Positions 33,337-41,175 of a DNA stretch of 64,000 nucleotides are shown one piece after another. Numbering within the stretch: position 1 is the first letter of the stretch; each line of letters begins with the position of its first letter. The position numbers and the translations under genes are program-made. Below the pieces are notes generated by a model that was given only the letters and a program-made list of their open reading frames with translations, was not told the DNA's origin and ran no database searches. Source of the DNA: Prado023 sp963798745 (GTDB lineage: Bacteria > Actinomycetota > Actinomycetes > S36-B12 > CAIYMF01); contig CAWCUF010000001.1 of NCBI GenBank assembly GCA_963798745.1, positions 496,001 through 560,000 on the forward strand, written 5' to 3'.

Positions 33337-35344
33337 GCTCGGGCTCCTCGGCGATGGGGTCCTGCGGGGCTGGGCCCTGCTCGGTCGTGTGGCCCGGCTC
33401 GGTCGTGTGGCCCGGCTCGGCCGCGCGGACCGGTTGGGCTGTGCGGACCGGTTGGGCTGTGCGGACCGGTTGGGCTGTGCGGCCCGCGGAGCCGACCGTC
33501 CCCTGTTCGCGAGCCAGCGCCTGGGCGTACCAATCCTGCGCCGGGCCCGCAGGTGGGTCGCCTACCCGCGCCAGGTCAGCAGGTCGGCCACGGGCCACGA
33601 CCTGTCCATCGGCCAGCACGATCACCTCGTCGCAGTCCTCGGTGTGGACCATCCGGTGGGTGATCAGCAGCACGCTGCGCCCGGCGGTGCTGGCCAGGGC
33701 CACCGCCGTGACCTCGTCGGCCATCGCCGGGTCGAGGTGCTCACCGGGCTCGTCGAGGACCACGATCGGCCGGTCGGCCAGCAGTACCCGGGCCAGCCCG
33801 ATCCGCTGCGCCTGACCGCCGGAGACTGCCGAGCCGTGCGCGCCGACCGGCGTGGCCAGCCCCGCGGGGAGCTGATCGACCCATTCGGCGAGTTGCGCCC
33901 CCTCGATCGCCGAGCGCAGCGCCGCCGCGTCGGCGTCCCGGTTGGCCAGGCGCAGGTTCTCCTCGATGCTGGTATCGAACAGGTGCGAGCGTTGGTCCAG
34001 GGCAGTGACCCAGGCGCGGACTGTCTGCTCGCCGAGCTCGCGCACGTCGTCCCCGGCCAACTCGTAGCGGCCCGCGCGGTGGTCGAGCAGGCGCAGCAGC
34101 ACGCCGGCCACCGTGGACTTGCCCGAGCCGCTGGGGCCGACCAGGGCGATCCGGCGCCCCGGAGCCAGGTCGAGGTCCAGCCCGCTGACCGCGTCCTGTT
34201 CGCCGCGTGGGTAGCGGGCTGCCATGCTGGTCAGGGCCAGCGGAATCCCGTCGCGCCGCTGGTCGCTTCGGCTGTCCGTGCCCACCTGGCCGACTGGTGC
34301 GGGCCCGGCGGGCACCGGGTCGGGGGAGTCCATCACCTCGAAGATCCGCCGGGCCGAGCCGGTCACCCGGGCCCCGGCCAGCGCCGCGGCCGGCAGTCCG
34401 GCCAGCACGTCGGCCATGGCCAGCGGGATCAGCGCCAGCGCGGCCAGCCACACCCCGTCCAGCTCGCCGGCCCGCACGGCGGTCACGCCCAGGCCGAGGC
34501 TGGCCGCGATGGTCAACCCGGTCCACAGCGCCGCGAGTGCGTCACCCAGGCCGGAGGCGTTGGCCGCCCGACGGTCCAGGGCGGTCAGCTCCGCGTCGGC
34601 CGCAGCCACGTCGGCCACCGCCCGGTCGACAGCGCCGTAGGCCAGCAGCTCCGGCGCCGCATTCAGGCTGGTGACCACCGCAGCGGTCAGCCGACCCTCG
34701 GCCGTGGCCCGGGCGTGCTGGGAGCGGGTGCCCAGCCGGGCGGTCAGCAGCGGGCTGGCCACCCCGGCCACGAGCAGGAGCAGCAGCAGCGCGATGCCGG
34801 CGGCGGGCAGGATCGCCATCCCGAGCACGGCGGCCAGCAGTCCGGCGAGCAGCCCGGCGATCCCCGGGATGACCACGCGCACGATCAGGTCGACCGCCGA
34901 GTCGACGTCGCCGACCAACCGGGCCAGCAGGTCCCCGCGCCGGTACTGGCCCAGGCCCGCGGGCGAGAGCCGCTCCAGGCGTTCGAACACCGCCACCCGC
35001 AGCGTGGTCAGGCTCCGGAAGGCCGCGTCGTGGCCGACCAACCGCTCGGCGTAGCGGAACACGCCCCGGCTCAGACCGAACGCCCGCACCCCCACGATCG
35101 CCACCTGCAGGGTGAGCACCGGGGGCTGCTGGGAGGCCCGGGAGATCAACCACGCGGAGGTGACCAGCAGCCCGACGGCGCTGAACAGCGCGAAGGTGGC
35201 CAGCAGGATAGCCAGCGCCAGGCGCCAACGCTGCGGGTCGGCCAGCGCCCACAGCCGGCGCAGCGGCCGCCGGACCGAGCTTGTTCCATCGATCGGGCGT
35301 TCCAAGTGCTGGATCGATGAGGCAACAGCGGGCGGGGCGCTCAT
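33329..35344 (-). CDS. cydC: Heterodimeric ABC exporter subunit for cytochrome bd assembly
   Basis: The 671-residue protein has six membrane helices (about 30-320), where TSAWLISRASQQPPVLTLQVAIVGVRAFGLSRGVFRYAERLVGHDA is diagnostic of CydC in overlapping parts, and an ATPase domain with GPSGSGKST, VSGGQAQRIGLAR and IVVLDEPGEHLD. With CydD it moves reduced thiols or haem-related compounds across the membrane, as required for cytochrome bd. Its last 60 residues are an added tail of tandem hexapeptides (RTAQPV x3, then GHTTEP-type), coded by 18-bp repeats and probably disordered. It overlaps cydD upstream (ATGA) and devS downstream. Confidence 0.93.
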   Translation of the reverse strand: MSAPPAVASSIQHLERPIDGTSSVRRPLRRLWALADPQRWRLALAILLATFALFSAVGLLVTSAWLISRASQQPPVLTLQVAIVGVRAFGLSRGVFRYAERLVGHDAAFRSLTTLRVAVFERLERLSPAGLGQYRRGDLLARLVGDVDSAVDLIVRVVIPGIAGLLAGLLAAVLGMAILPAAGIALLLLLLVAGVASPLLTARLGTRSQHARATAEGRLTAAVVTSLNAAPELLAYGAVDRAVADVAAADAELTALDRRAANASGLGDALAALWTGLTIAASLGLGVTAVRAGELDGVWLAALALIPLAMADVLAGLPAAALAGARVTGSARRIFEVMDSPDPVPAGPAPVGQVGTDSRSDQRRDGIPLALTSMAARYPRGEQDAVSGLDLDLAPGRRIALVGPSGSGKSTVAGVLLRLLDHRAGRYELAGDDVRELGEQTVRAWVTALDQRSHLFDTSIEENLRLANRDADAAALRSAIEGAQLAEWVDQLPAGLATPVGAHGSAVSGGQAQRIGLARVLLADRPIVVLDEPGEHLDPAMADEVTAVALASTAGRSVLLITHRMVHTEDCDEVIVLADGQVVARGRPADLARVGDPPAGPAQDWYAQALAREQGTVGSAGRTAQPVRTAQPVRTAQPVRAAEPGHTTEPGHTTEQGPAPQDPIAEEPEHG
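33379..33480. repeat. Two 18-bp tandem repeat arrays in the 3' end of cydC
   Basis: GCTCGGTCGTGTGGCCCG is repeated at 33379-33396 and 33397-33414 with a partial third copy. GGACCGGTTGGGCTGTGC is repeated three times exactly at 33427-33444, 33445-33462 and 33463-33480. Both keep reading frame and encode the hexapeptide tail of CydC. Exact copies suggest recent slippage, so copy number may vary between strains. Confidence 0.92.
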
Positions 35345-37014
35345 GGCGCCCCCACGACGGCCGGGGACAGGTCCACGACGTGGTCGGCGGCCTCGATGAT
35401 CGAGGCCCGGTGGCTGACGACGACGACCGTCCGCCCGCGGGTGACCAGCGCCGCGGCGGTGGCACCCACCTCGGCCTCGGCGCTGCCGTCCAGGGCCGCG
35501 GTCGGCTCGTCGAGCAGCAGGATGGCGGGGTCGGCGAGCAGCGCGCGGGCCAGCCCGACCCGGCGGGCCTGCCCCACCGACACCCCGGCACCGCCCTCGG
35601 TGATGGGGGTCGCCAGGCCGGCCGGGAACTCGACTTGAGGATCCAGCCCCGCCGCGCGCAGGGCATCGCGCACCTGGTCATCAGTGAAGCCGGGGCGGCC
35701 CAGCCGCACGTTGTCAGCCACGCTTCCGGCGAGCATCGAGGGGCTCTGGGGCACCCAGCCGAGTTGAGCGCGCCAGGCCGGGAGATCCAGCTCCGCCAGG
35801 GCCTCGCTGCGTCCGGTGGCGTCGGCGATCGCGACCGCGCCGCCGAGTTGGGCCGCGGGTGGGCCGACCAGGCCCAGCAGCACCGAGAGCAACGTCGACT
35901 TTCCGCATCCCGAGGGCCCGACCAGCGCGGTCAGCTCCCCCGGTCGGATCTCGAAGCTCGCGCCCGGCACTCCCACCCGGTCGCCGTAGTGCACCGTGAG
36001 GTCGCGCACGCTGATCGTGGCAGTGGCCGCGTCGACCTGCCTGGTGCCCGGAGTCGGCGCCGGCGCCTCGAGGACGGCGAACATCCGCTCGGCCGCGCCC
36101 ACGCCGTCGGCGGCTGCGTGGAAGTGCACCCCGACCATCCGCAGCGGCAGGTACACCTCGGGGGCCAGGATCAGCACGACCAGGCCGCTGTGCAGGTCGA
36201 TGTCGCCTTCGATCAGGCGCAGCCCGATGGCCACCGCGATCAGCGCCACCGACAGCGTGGCCAGCAGTTCCAGCACCAGCGAGGAGAGGAACGAGATCCG
36301 CAGGACGCCCATCGTGGCTTCGCGGTAGGACTCGCCGACTCGGCGCACGGTCTGGGCCTGGGCGCGGGCCCGGTTGAACACCTTGAGGGTGGGCAGGCCC
36401 TCGACCACGTCGAGGAAGTGCCCGCTGAGCCGGCCCAGGGTGTTCCACTGCCGGTCCACCCGAGCCTGGGTGAAACGACCGATCAGGCTCATGAACACGG
36501 GGATGGCCGGGATGGTCAACGCGATGATGACCGCGGAGAGCAGGTCCTGGGTGAGGATCACGGTGCCGGCGATCAGCGGGACGACCACGGCCAGCACGAG
36601 CTGGGGCAGGTAGCGGGAGAAGTAGCTGTCCAGTGCCGACGCGCTGCGGGTGACCAGCGAGGTCAGCTCGCCGGCGCCCTGTCCGCCGAAGTGCGCGGGC
36701 CCCAGCCGCAGCGCCCGCGCCACGACCTGCAGGCGCAACTGGGAGGTGGCCTCGGCAGCGGCCCGGTGCCCGACCGCCTCAGCGGCCCAGGCCAGCACCG
36801 CCCGGCCGACCGCGATCAGCGCGATCAGCAGCAACGAGGGGCGCACGTCGGCGAAGCTGGCGCCGGCCTGGAAGGCGTCGACCACCACCCCGGCGATCAG
36901 CACCGCCTGGGCGACGATCAGCAGCGCGGAGGCCGCCCCGATCGCCACCGCCGCCACCAGGAACGTGCGGGTGGCGCGCGCATGCGCCAGCAGCCGCGGG
37001 TCCAGGGGCTTCAC
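35341..37014 (-). CDS. cydD: Heterodimeric ABC exporter subunit for cytochrome bd assembly
   Basis: The 557-residue protein starts VKPLDPRLLAHARATRTFL, has six helices, a coupling region (QVVARALRLGPAHFGGQGAG) and an ATPase domain with VGPSGCGKSTLL, VSVGQARRVGLARAL and ILLLDEPTAALD. The signature is VSVGQ instead of LSGGQ, a slight departure that also occurs in some CydD proteins. I take GTG 37014 as the start; GTG 37020 is also possible and neither has a strong ribosome-binding site. It heads cydD-cydC-devS. An 18-bp tandem repeat and a large nested palindrome lie just upstream. Confidence 0.93.
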   Translation of the reverse strand: MKPLDPRLLAHARATRTFLVAAVAIGAASALLIVAQAVLIAGVVVDAFQAGASFADVRPSLLLIALIAVGRAVLAWAAEAVGHRAAAEATSQLRLQVVARALRLGPAHFGGQGAGELTSLVTRSASALDSYFSRYLPQLVLAVVVPLIAGTVILTQDLLSAVIIALTIPAIPVFMSLIGRFTQARVDRQWNTLGRLSGHFLDVVEGLPTLKVFNRARAQAQTVRRVGESYREATMGVLRISFLSSLVLELLATLSVALIAVAIGLRLIEGDIDLHSGLVVLILAPEVYLPLRMVGVHFHAAADGVGAAERMFAVLEAPAPTPGTRQVDAATATISVRDLTVHYGDRVGVPGASFEIRPGELTALVGPSGCGKSTLLSVLLGLVGPPAAQLGGAVAIADATGRSEALAELDLPAWRAQLGWVPQSPSMLAGSVADNVRLGRPGFTDDQVRDALRAAGLDPQVEFPAGLATPITEGGAGVSVGQARRVGLARALLADPAILLLDEPTAALDGSAEAEVGATAAALVTRGRTVVVVSHRASIIEAADHVVDLSPAVVGAP

Positions 37015-37030
37015 CCCCACATTCTCACCC

Positions 37031-37066
37031 ACCGCGGCCGACGGGCAGACCGCGGCCGACGGGCGG
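37031..37066. repeat. 18-bp tandem repeat just upstream of cydD
   Basis: ACCGCGGCCGACGGGCAG (37031-37048) is followed directly by ACCGCGGCCGACGGGCGG (37049-37066), 17 of 18 bases identical. The pair lies 17-52 bases before the cydD start codon, where a leader or operator would be expected. The function is unknown. Confidence 0.8.
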
Positions 37067-37122
37067 CCCGGGGCCCGCGCCGGCACGCTCAGCCCTGACC
37101 GACCAAGTGCCGCGCCGACCAC

Positions 37123-37190
37123 GATCTGCTCCCGCTTGCACGGTCTGCTCCCAGCACGTTGGGAGCAGACCGTAGGAACGGGAGCAGATC
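37123..37190. repeat. 68-bp nested palindrome with four TCTGCTCCC/GGGAGCAGA arms
   Basis: The outer arms GATCTGCTCCCG (37123-37134) and CGGGAGCAGATC (37179-37190) enclose six unpaired bases on each side and inner arms CGGTCTGCTCCCA (37141-37153) and TGGGAGCAGACCG (37160-37172), with the loop GCACGT. Both pairs are perfect. The element lies in the 224-bp space between the end of the hydrogenase operon (37239) and cydD (37014). It can act as the hydrogenase terminator. Four copies of one 9-mer also suggest a protein-binding array or a mobile palindromic repeat. Confidence 0.9.
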
Positions 37191-37238
37191 CGCCAGAGGG
37201 CGTCTGGGGCGGCCAGCCCAGCCGGTCTGCCCAGCCGG

Positions 37239-38015
37239 TCAGCCGAGGACGGCCGCGGGTGCCGGGTGGCTGGTGTCGTTGACCAGGGCGAGGGTGTGGG
37301 CGCTGCGGTGTTGGAGGGCGGCCAGTCGGGGGGCGTCGAGGCGTTCGCAGATCCAGTCCCAGTGCAGCGCGCACCAGTCGCCGGGGCCGAGGTCGGCGAC
37401 CAGGCGCACCCCGGCGGCGCCCGCGCGCACGACCTCGGTCCTCGGTGCGCCGAGGAACAGGACCCGACCGTCCCACTCCAGCGCCCGGCTGCTCACGAGT
37501 ACCTCGTCGCCGAGGACTGACTCGACCCTCCCCCACCGGATCCGGCACCGGTCCAGCACGTGCAGCGGTTCGACGGCGCGCCCGGCCCGCAGCAGCCCGA
37601 CCCACGGGTACACCGCCAGGACGTGCGTGCTGTGATGCGGCACCGCACCCGCGGGGATCGCCTCGGCCAGCGCCGACCAGCCCGCGCCTGCCCGGGGCCG
37701 GAACCGCTCGGTGAGGCTGGCCCCGAGGTCGGCCATGCCCACCCGGTCGAGCAGGTCGTTGCCCAACCAGTACGCCTCGACCACCCGGTCGTCGAGCGGG
37801 TCAGTGATCCCCGCGCAACCGGCGATCAGCTCCAGGTAGGGCCAGGCCCCGTCGAACTGGTGCAGCAGGCAGCGCAGGTCCCGGTCATCGGCACCGGCGG
37901 CCACCTGTTCGAGGATCTGGTCGGCCGCGTCCGGACCGCAGTAGCCCAGGTCGTTGGGCGGGTAGGCGAAGCGGGCGAACCGCAGGGCACCGCTGGATCC
38001 GGGACCCGCGCTCAT
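37239..38015 (-). CDS. DUF6390-like protein in hydrogenase operon
   Basis: The 258-residue soluble protein starts near GALRFARFAYPPNDLGYCGP and contains LLHQFDGAWPYLELIAG and HSTHVLAVYPWVGLL, then DWCALHWDWICERL near the end. I recognise it as the DUF6390 group, which travels with actinobacterial hydrogenase genes; its biochemical role is unknown. It is the last gene of the operon and overlaps the transporter gene before it (ATGA). Two conserved-looking Cys and several His could bind metal, so a maturation role is possible but unproven. Confidence 0.7.
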   Translation of the reverse strand: MSAGPGSSGALRFARFAYPPNDLGYCGPDAADQILEQVAAGADDRDLRCLLHQFDGAWPYLELIAGCAGITDPLDDRVVEAYWLGNDLLDRVGMADLGASLTERFRPRAGAGWSALAEAIPAGAVPHHSTHVLAVYPWVGLLRAGRAVEPLHVLDRCRIRWGRVESVLGDEVLVSSRALEWDGRVLFLGAPRTEVVRAGAAGVRLVADLGPGDWCALHWDWICERLDAPRLAALQHRSAHTLALVNDTSHPAPAAVLG

Positions 38016-38968
38016 GGCCCGCTGCCCACGGGCTGGCCGGGCGCCGACGCGACAGCGACGGGGCCCTGGATGCGCCAACCCGCCCGCGCGGCCAGCGCCG
38101 CACCGGTCAGCAGGATCACCAGCCAGCCGAGCTTCGGAGCAAGGGCCACTCCGTCGATCCCGGCCGCCAGCACGGCGGTTACCAGGGCGCCGAGCACCAG
38201 GACCGCGGTGACGTCCACCGCCCCGGCCCGGGCCAGGGCAGCGAACCAGGTGGACACGTAGCCGGCGAGCAGGAGCCCGGTGAGCAGCACCCAGCCCCAC
38301 TGGGCCGCCGACATCCCGACCAGCGCACCGGCCTGCCCACGCGCCACCAGCCAGCCGACCAGGACCGCGGAGCCGATGGACATCCGGGCCACGCCGACGG
38401 TCCACGAGGAGAGGTCGGCGAGCAGGCGCTTGGCGACCACCACCTCCACGGCCCACAGCAGGGTGGCCGCCAGGATCATCGACTCACCGGCCCCCCAGTC
38501 GCGCAGCAGCCCGCCGCCCAGGCCGGCCTGCCCGACCAGCAGCAGCCCGACCGCGGCCCAGTGCGCCGGACCGAGTCGCTCGCGCAGTGCGACGACCGCG
38601 AGCACGGCGACCCACAGGACCAGCGTCTTGTGCAGGAACGCGGCCTGCGCCGAACTGGCCCGGGCCAGCCCCTCGAAGAACAACGCGAACGCCACCGCGC
38701 CGCCAAGTACCCCCACCACTGCCAGCCCCAGCCACTGCCCCGGCCGGGTCGGCCTGCACAGGTGCGCACCGGTGACCGGAGTGGCAGCCACGATGCCGAG
38801 CAGGACGATCGCGGCCACGAGATTCTTGGCGGTCGTGTACGCGGTGGCGTCGCCGAAGGCCCGCACACCGAACGAGTTGAGGTACACCGCCACGCCACTG
38901 ATGCCCGCGGTGGCCAGGGCCAGCAGCAGGCCGGTGCGTCGGGTGCCGGGGGCGTCGGGGATGTTCAC
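38012..38968 (-). CDS. EamA/DMT-family transporter in hydrogenase operon
   Basis: The 318-residue protein has ten hydrophobic helices in two five-helix halves, the normal fold of drug/metabolite transporters, with the first half beginning LLLALATAGISGVAVYLNSFGVRAFG. Substrates of this family range from amino acids to nucleotide sugars and cannot be told from sequence. It overlaps the hypC-like gene upstream and DUF6390 downstream by four bases each, so it belongs to the hydrogenase operon. It is not one of the known nickel permeases (NikA-E, HoxN, HupE). Its presence is therefore notable. Confidence 0.85.
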   Translation of the reverse strand: MNIPDAPGTRRTGLLLALATAGISGVAVYLNSFGVRAFGDATAYTTAKNLVAAIVLLGIVAATPVTGAHLCRPTRPGQWLGLAVVGVLGGAVAFALFFEGLARASSAQAAFLHKTLVLWVAVLAVVALRERLGPAHWAAVGLLLVGQAGLGGGLLRDWGAGESMILAATLLWAVEVVVAKRLLADLSSWTVGVARMSIGSAVLVGWLVARGQAGALVGMSAAQWGWVLLTGLLLAGYVSTWFAALARAGAVDVTAVLVLGALVTAVLAAGIDGVALAPKLGWLVILLTGAALAARAGWRIQGPVAVASAPGQPVGSGP

Positions 38969-39291
38969 GGGGTCTCCTCACGGATCGGACGAGCGGCACT
39001 GAGCGGCTGCACGGCACTGACCGGCGCAGGGACACGGCTCGGCGCAGCGGCGCGGATCGACGGTGCGTCCCGGATCGCGAGCGCGTCGCGGGCAGCGTCG
39101 GTGCTGATGCGATGCAGGGCGAAGCCGGCATGGGCCAGCACCCAGTCACCCGCGACGACGGGCTCGTCGAGGGTCAGCAGGCTCACCTCGACCAGCCGCG
39201 GCCGTGGGTCGCCGACGTGCGCGCCGGGGCGGGCCAGAGCGATGCCGTCCGGGCGCAGCTCGACCAACTCGAGGGGGACCTCAACGCACAT
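38965..39291 (-). CDS. hypC: HypC/HupF-family hydrogenase maturation chaperone
   Basis: The 108-residue protein begins MCVEVPLELVELRPDG, with the conserved N-terminal Cys-2 that carries the Fe(CN)2CO precursor in HypC, and continues VVAGDWVLAHAGFALHRIS, which matches the family's GD-VLVHxGFAL core. HypC proteins deliver iron to the large subunit with HypD. The C-terminal 30 residues form an Ala/Pro/Arg-rich tail not seen in short HypC proteins. It overlaps the protease gene by 11 bases. No hypA, B, D, E or F gene is in the window. Confidence 0.85.
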   Translation of the reverse strand: MCVEVPLELVELRPDGIALARPGAHVGDPRPRLVEVSLLTLDEPVVAGDWVLAHAGFALHRISTDAARDALAIRDAPSIRAAAPSRVPAPVSAVQPLSAARPIREETP

Positions 39292-39874
39292 CGACGGCCT
39301 CCCGATCCCGGACCGGCCGGACCAGGGTCGACCGGTCCCCGACCGGCGCGCCCGCAAGGGCGGCCAACTCCTCGAGCACGGCGTCGACCGCCCGCGGCAC
39401 GGCGCAGGCCACCGCCGCCGACAACGGCGCGCCGGGCTCGAAGGAGGCGGCCTGCACGCCGACCACCCGCAGCGCCACCGGCAGCCGATCGAGCACTGCG
39501 GCCAGCGCGAGTACGCCGGCCAGGCCCAGGTCGTGGGTGCCGGTCGGTCCGGTGCGCACAGGCAGCGCGGGCGCACCGGCGCCGACCCTCAGGACCCGCA
39601 CCACCCCGGCCCGCACATCGGCGCGCATCGCGTCCACGACGACCACCAGGTCCCAGCCCGGCATCAGGTCGATCAGGGCGCTCGGGTCCTCGTGGACCAG
39701 CACATCCACGTCGGCCGGGGTGCCGGTCGGACGACCCTGGCCGACGTCGACGCCGAACAACGCAGCCACCAGTCGGGCGACCGCCGGACCGACCGCATCA
39801 TCGCCACGGTCCACCGAGCCCAGGCCGATGACCAGGGCGCGCGGGCGGGCGGGGCGGTTCGAGGGGCTGCTCAC
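39281..39874 (-). CDS. Hydrogenase maturation protease (HyaD/HycI family)
   Basis: The 197-residue protein has the family core: ALVIGLGSVDRGDDAVGPAVA (first part binds nickel-site Fe/Ni), VVVVDAMRAD and GTHDLGLAGVLAL. In HybD/HycI the metal ligands are Glu, Asp and His. Here the Glu position is Asp (in RGDDAVG), while the other Asp and the His are conserved. It cleaves the C-terminal peptide of the large subunit after nickel insertion. The GTG start overlaps the large-subunit stop (GTGA), so protease and substrate are coupled. Confidence 0.88.
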   Translation of the reverse strand: MSSPSNRPARPRALVIGLGSVDRGDDAVGPAVARLVAALFGVDVGQGRPTGTPADVDVLVHEDPSALIDLMPGWDLVVVVDAMRADVRAGVVRVLRVGAGAPALPVRTGPTGTHDLGLAGVLALAAVLDRLPVALRVVGVQAASFEPGAPLSAAVACAVPRAVDAVLEELAALAGAPVGDRSTLVRPVRDREAVDVR

Positions 39875-41175
39875 AGGTGCTCGACCTCCAGGTCCAGGAA
39901 GTGCGTGGCGCATGAGATGCACGGGTCATAGGTCCGGATCGCCACCTCGCACTGGTGCGTCAGCTCGTCGTGGGACAGGTCGAGGTGGGCCTGCACGAAG
40001 GCACGCAGGTCGGCCTCGATCGCCGGCTGGTTCTGCGAGGTCGGTGGGGTGATCTGGGCGTCGAGGATGGTGCCCGAGTCGTCGATCCGGTAGCGGTGGT
40101 AGAGCAGCCCGCGCGGGGCCTCGGTCGCACCGTGCCCCTCGCCGGCCCGCGCCGGTACCGGCACCGCGGCCTCCGGGGCCCCGCGCCAGCCGTCGATGAT
40201 GGCGATCGCCTCGTCGAGGGCGTGGATGAGCTCGACGGTGCGCACGAGGATCGAGCGGAAGGGGTTGCGGCAGGTCGGCGCCATCCCCACGGACTCCGCG
40301 GCCTCCCGGGCCAGTGGTGCCAGGGCGGGGTAGTTCAGCGAGTACCGCGCCAGCGGGCCGACCACGTAGCGCTGGTCGTCGAACGTGGCGTGCAGGGCGT
40401 TCGAGTGCGCCACGTGCGACTCGGTGACGTGCGCGCCGAACTCGGACACCGCAGCGCCCAGCCCCGCGCTGGTGACCAGTGCCCCCGACTCCAGCGGGTA
40501 GCCGTGCGTGGCATCCAGCGAGACATAGAGGTGCGGCTGCTCGAAGTCCGGGAACTCCAGGCCGGCCAGCAGCGGCAGCGCAGTCAACGCCTCCTCCCGA
40601 GCGGCGACCAGAGCTGGGCGCAGCACCGCCAACTCGTCGTGGGTGGGGAGCCGGTGGAACCCGCCGACCCGGACATTGACCGGGTGCACGGCCCGCCCGC
40701 CGACCGCGGTCATCAGCTCGTTGCCGACCCGCTTGATCCGCAGCGCGGACTCGACCAGCCCGCGATGGTCGCCGGCCATCTCGATCGCGCCGGGGTAGCC
40801 GAGCAGGTCCGGGGCGTGCAGGAAGAAGATGTGCAGCGCGTGGCTCTCGATCCACTCCCCGCAGTACAGCAGCCGGCGCAGGATCCGGATCTCCTCGGGC
40901 ACGCTGACCCCGCACGCGTCCTCGATCGCCAGGCAGGAGCTCATCTGGTAGGCCACCGGGCAGATCCCGCAGATCCGCGCGGTGATGTCCGGCGGCTCAG
41001 TGTGCGCCCGGCCGCGCAGGAACGCCTCGAAGAACCGCGGCGGCTCGAAGATGCGCAGGTGCACGTCACGGACCTCGCCGTCCTGCACGTGCACGTGCAT
41101 GCCGCCCTCGCCCTCGACGCGGGCCAACGTCTCCACGGACAGCACGTGGCTGCCGGAGGTGAGCTTGTGGGTCAT
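39871..41175 (-). CDS. hyhL: [NiFe] hydrogenase large subunit, group 3b type
   Basis: The 434-residue catalytic subunit has the L1 motif RICGICPVAY and the L2 motif DPCISCATHF, which give the four cysteines that hold the Ni-Fe centre. After L2 a short extension (LDLEVEHL) is the piece removed by the maturation protease encoded next. Length and motif form fit bidirectional NADP-linked group 3b enzymes (sulfhydrogenases). Its ATG at 41175 overlaps the small-subunit stop. In mycobacteria an enzyme of this group disposes of reductant as H2 under low oxygen and belongs to the DosR regulon. Confidence 0.93.
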   Translation of the reverse strand: MTHKLTSGSHVLSVETLARVEGEGGMHVHVQDGEVRDVHLRIFEPPRFFEAFLRGRAHTEPPDITARICGICPVAYQMSSCLAIEDACGVSVPEEIRILRRLLYCGEWIESHALHIFFLHAPDLLGYPGAIEMAGDHRGLVESALRIKRVGNELMTAVGGRAVHPVNVRVGGFHRLPTHDELAVLRPALVAAREEALTALPLLAGLEFPDFEQPHLYVSLDATHGYPLESGALVTSAGLGAAVSEFGAHVTESHVAHSNALHATFDDQRYVVGPLARYSLNYPALAPLAREAAESVGMAPTCRNPFRSILVRTVELIHALDEAIAIIDGWRGAPEAAVPVPARAGEGHGATEAPRGLLYHRYRIDDSGTILDAQITPPTSQNQPAIEADLRAFVQAHLDLSHDELTHQCEVAIRTYDPCISCATHFLDLEVEHL

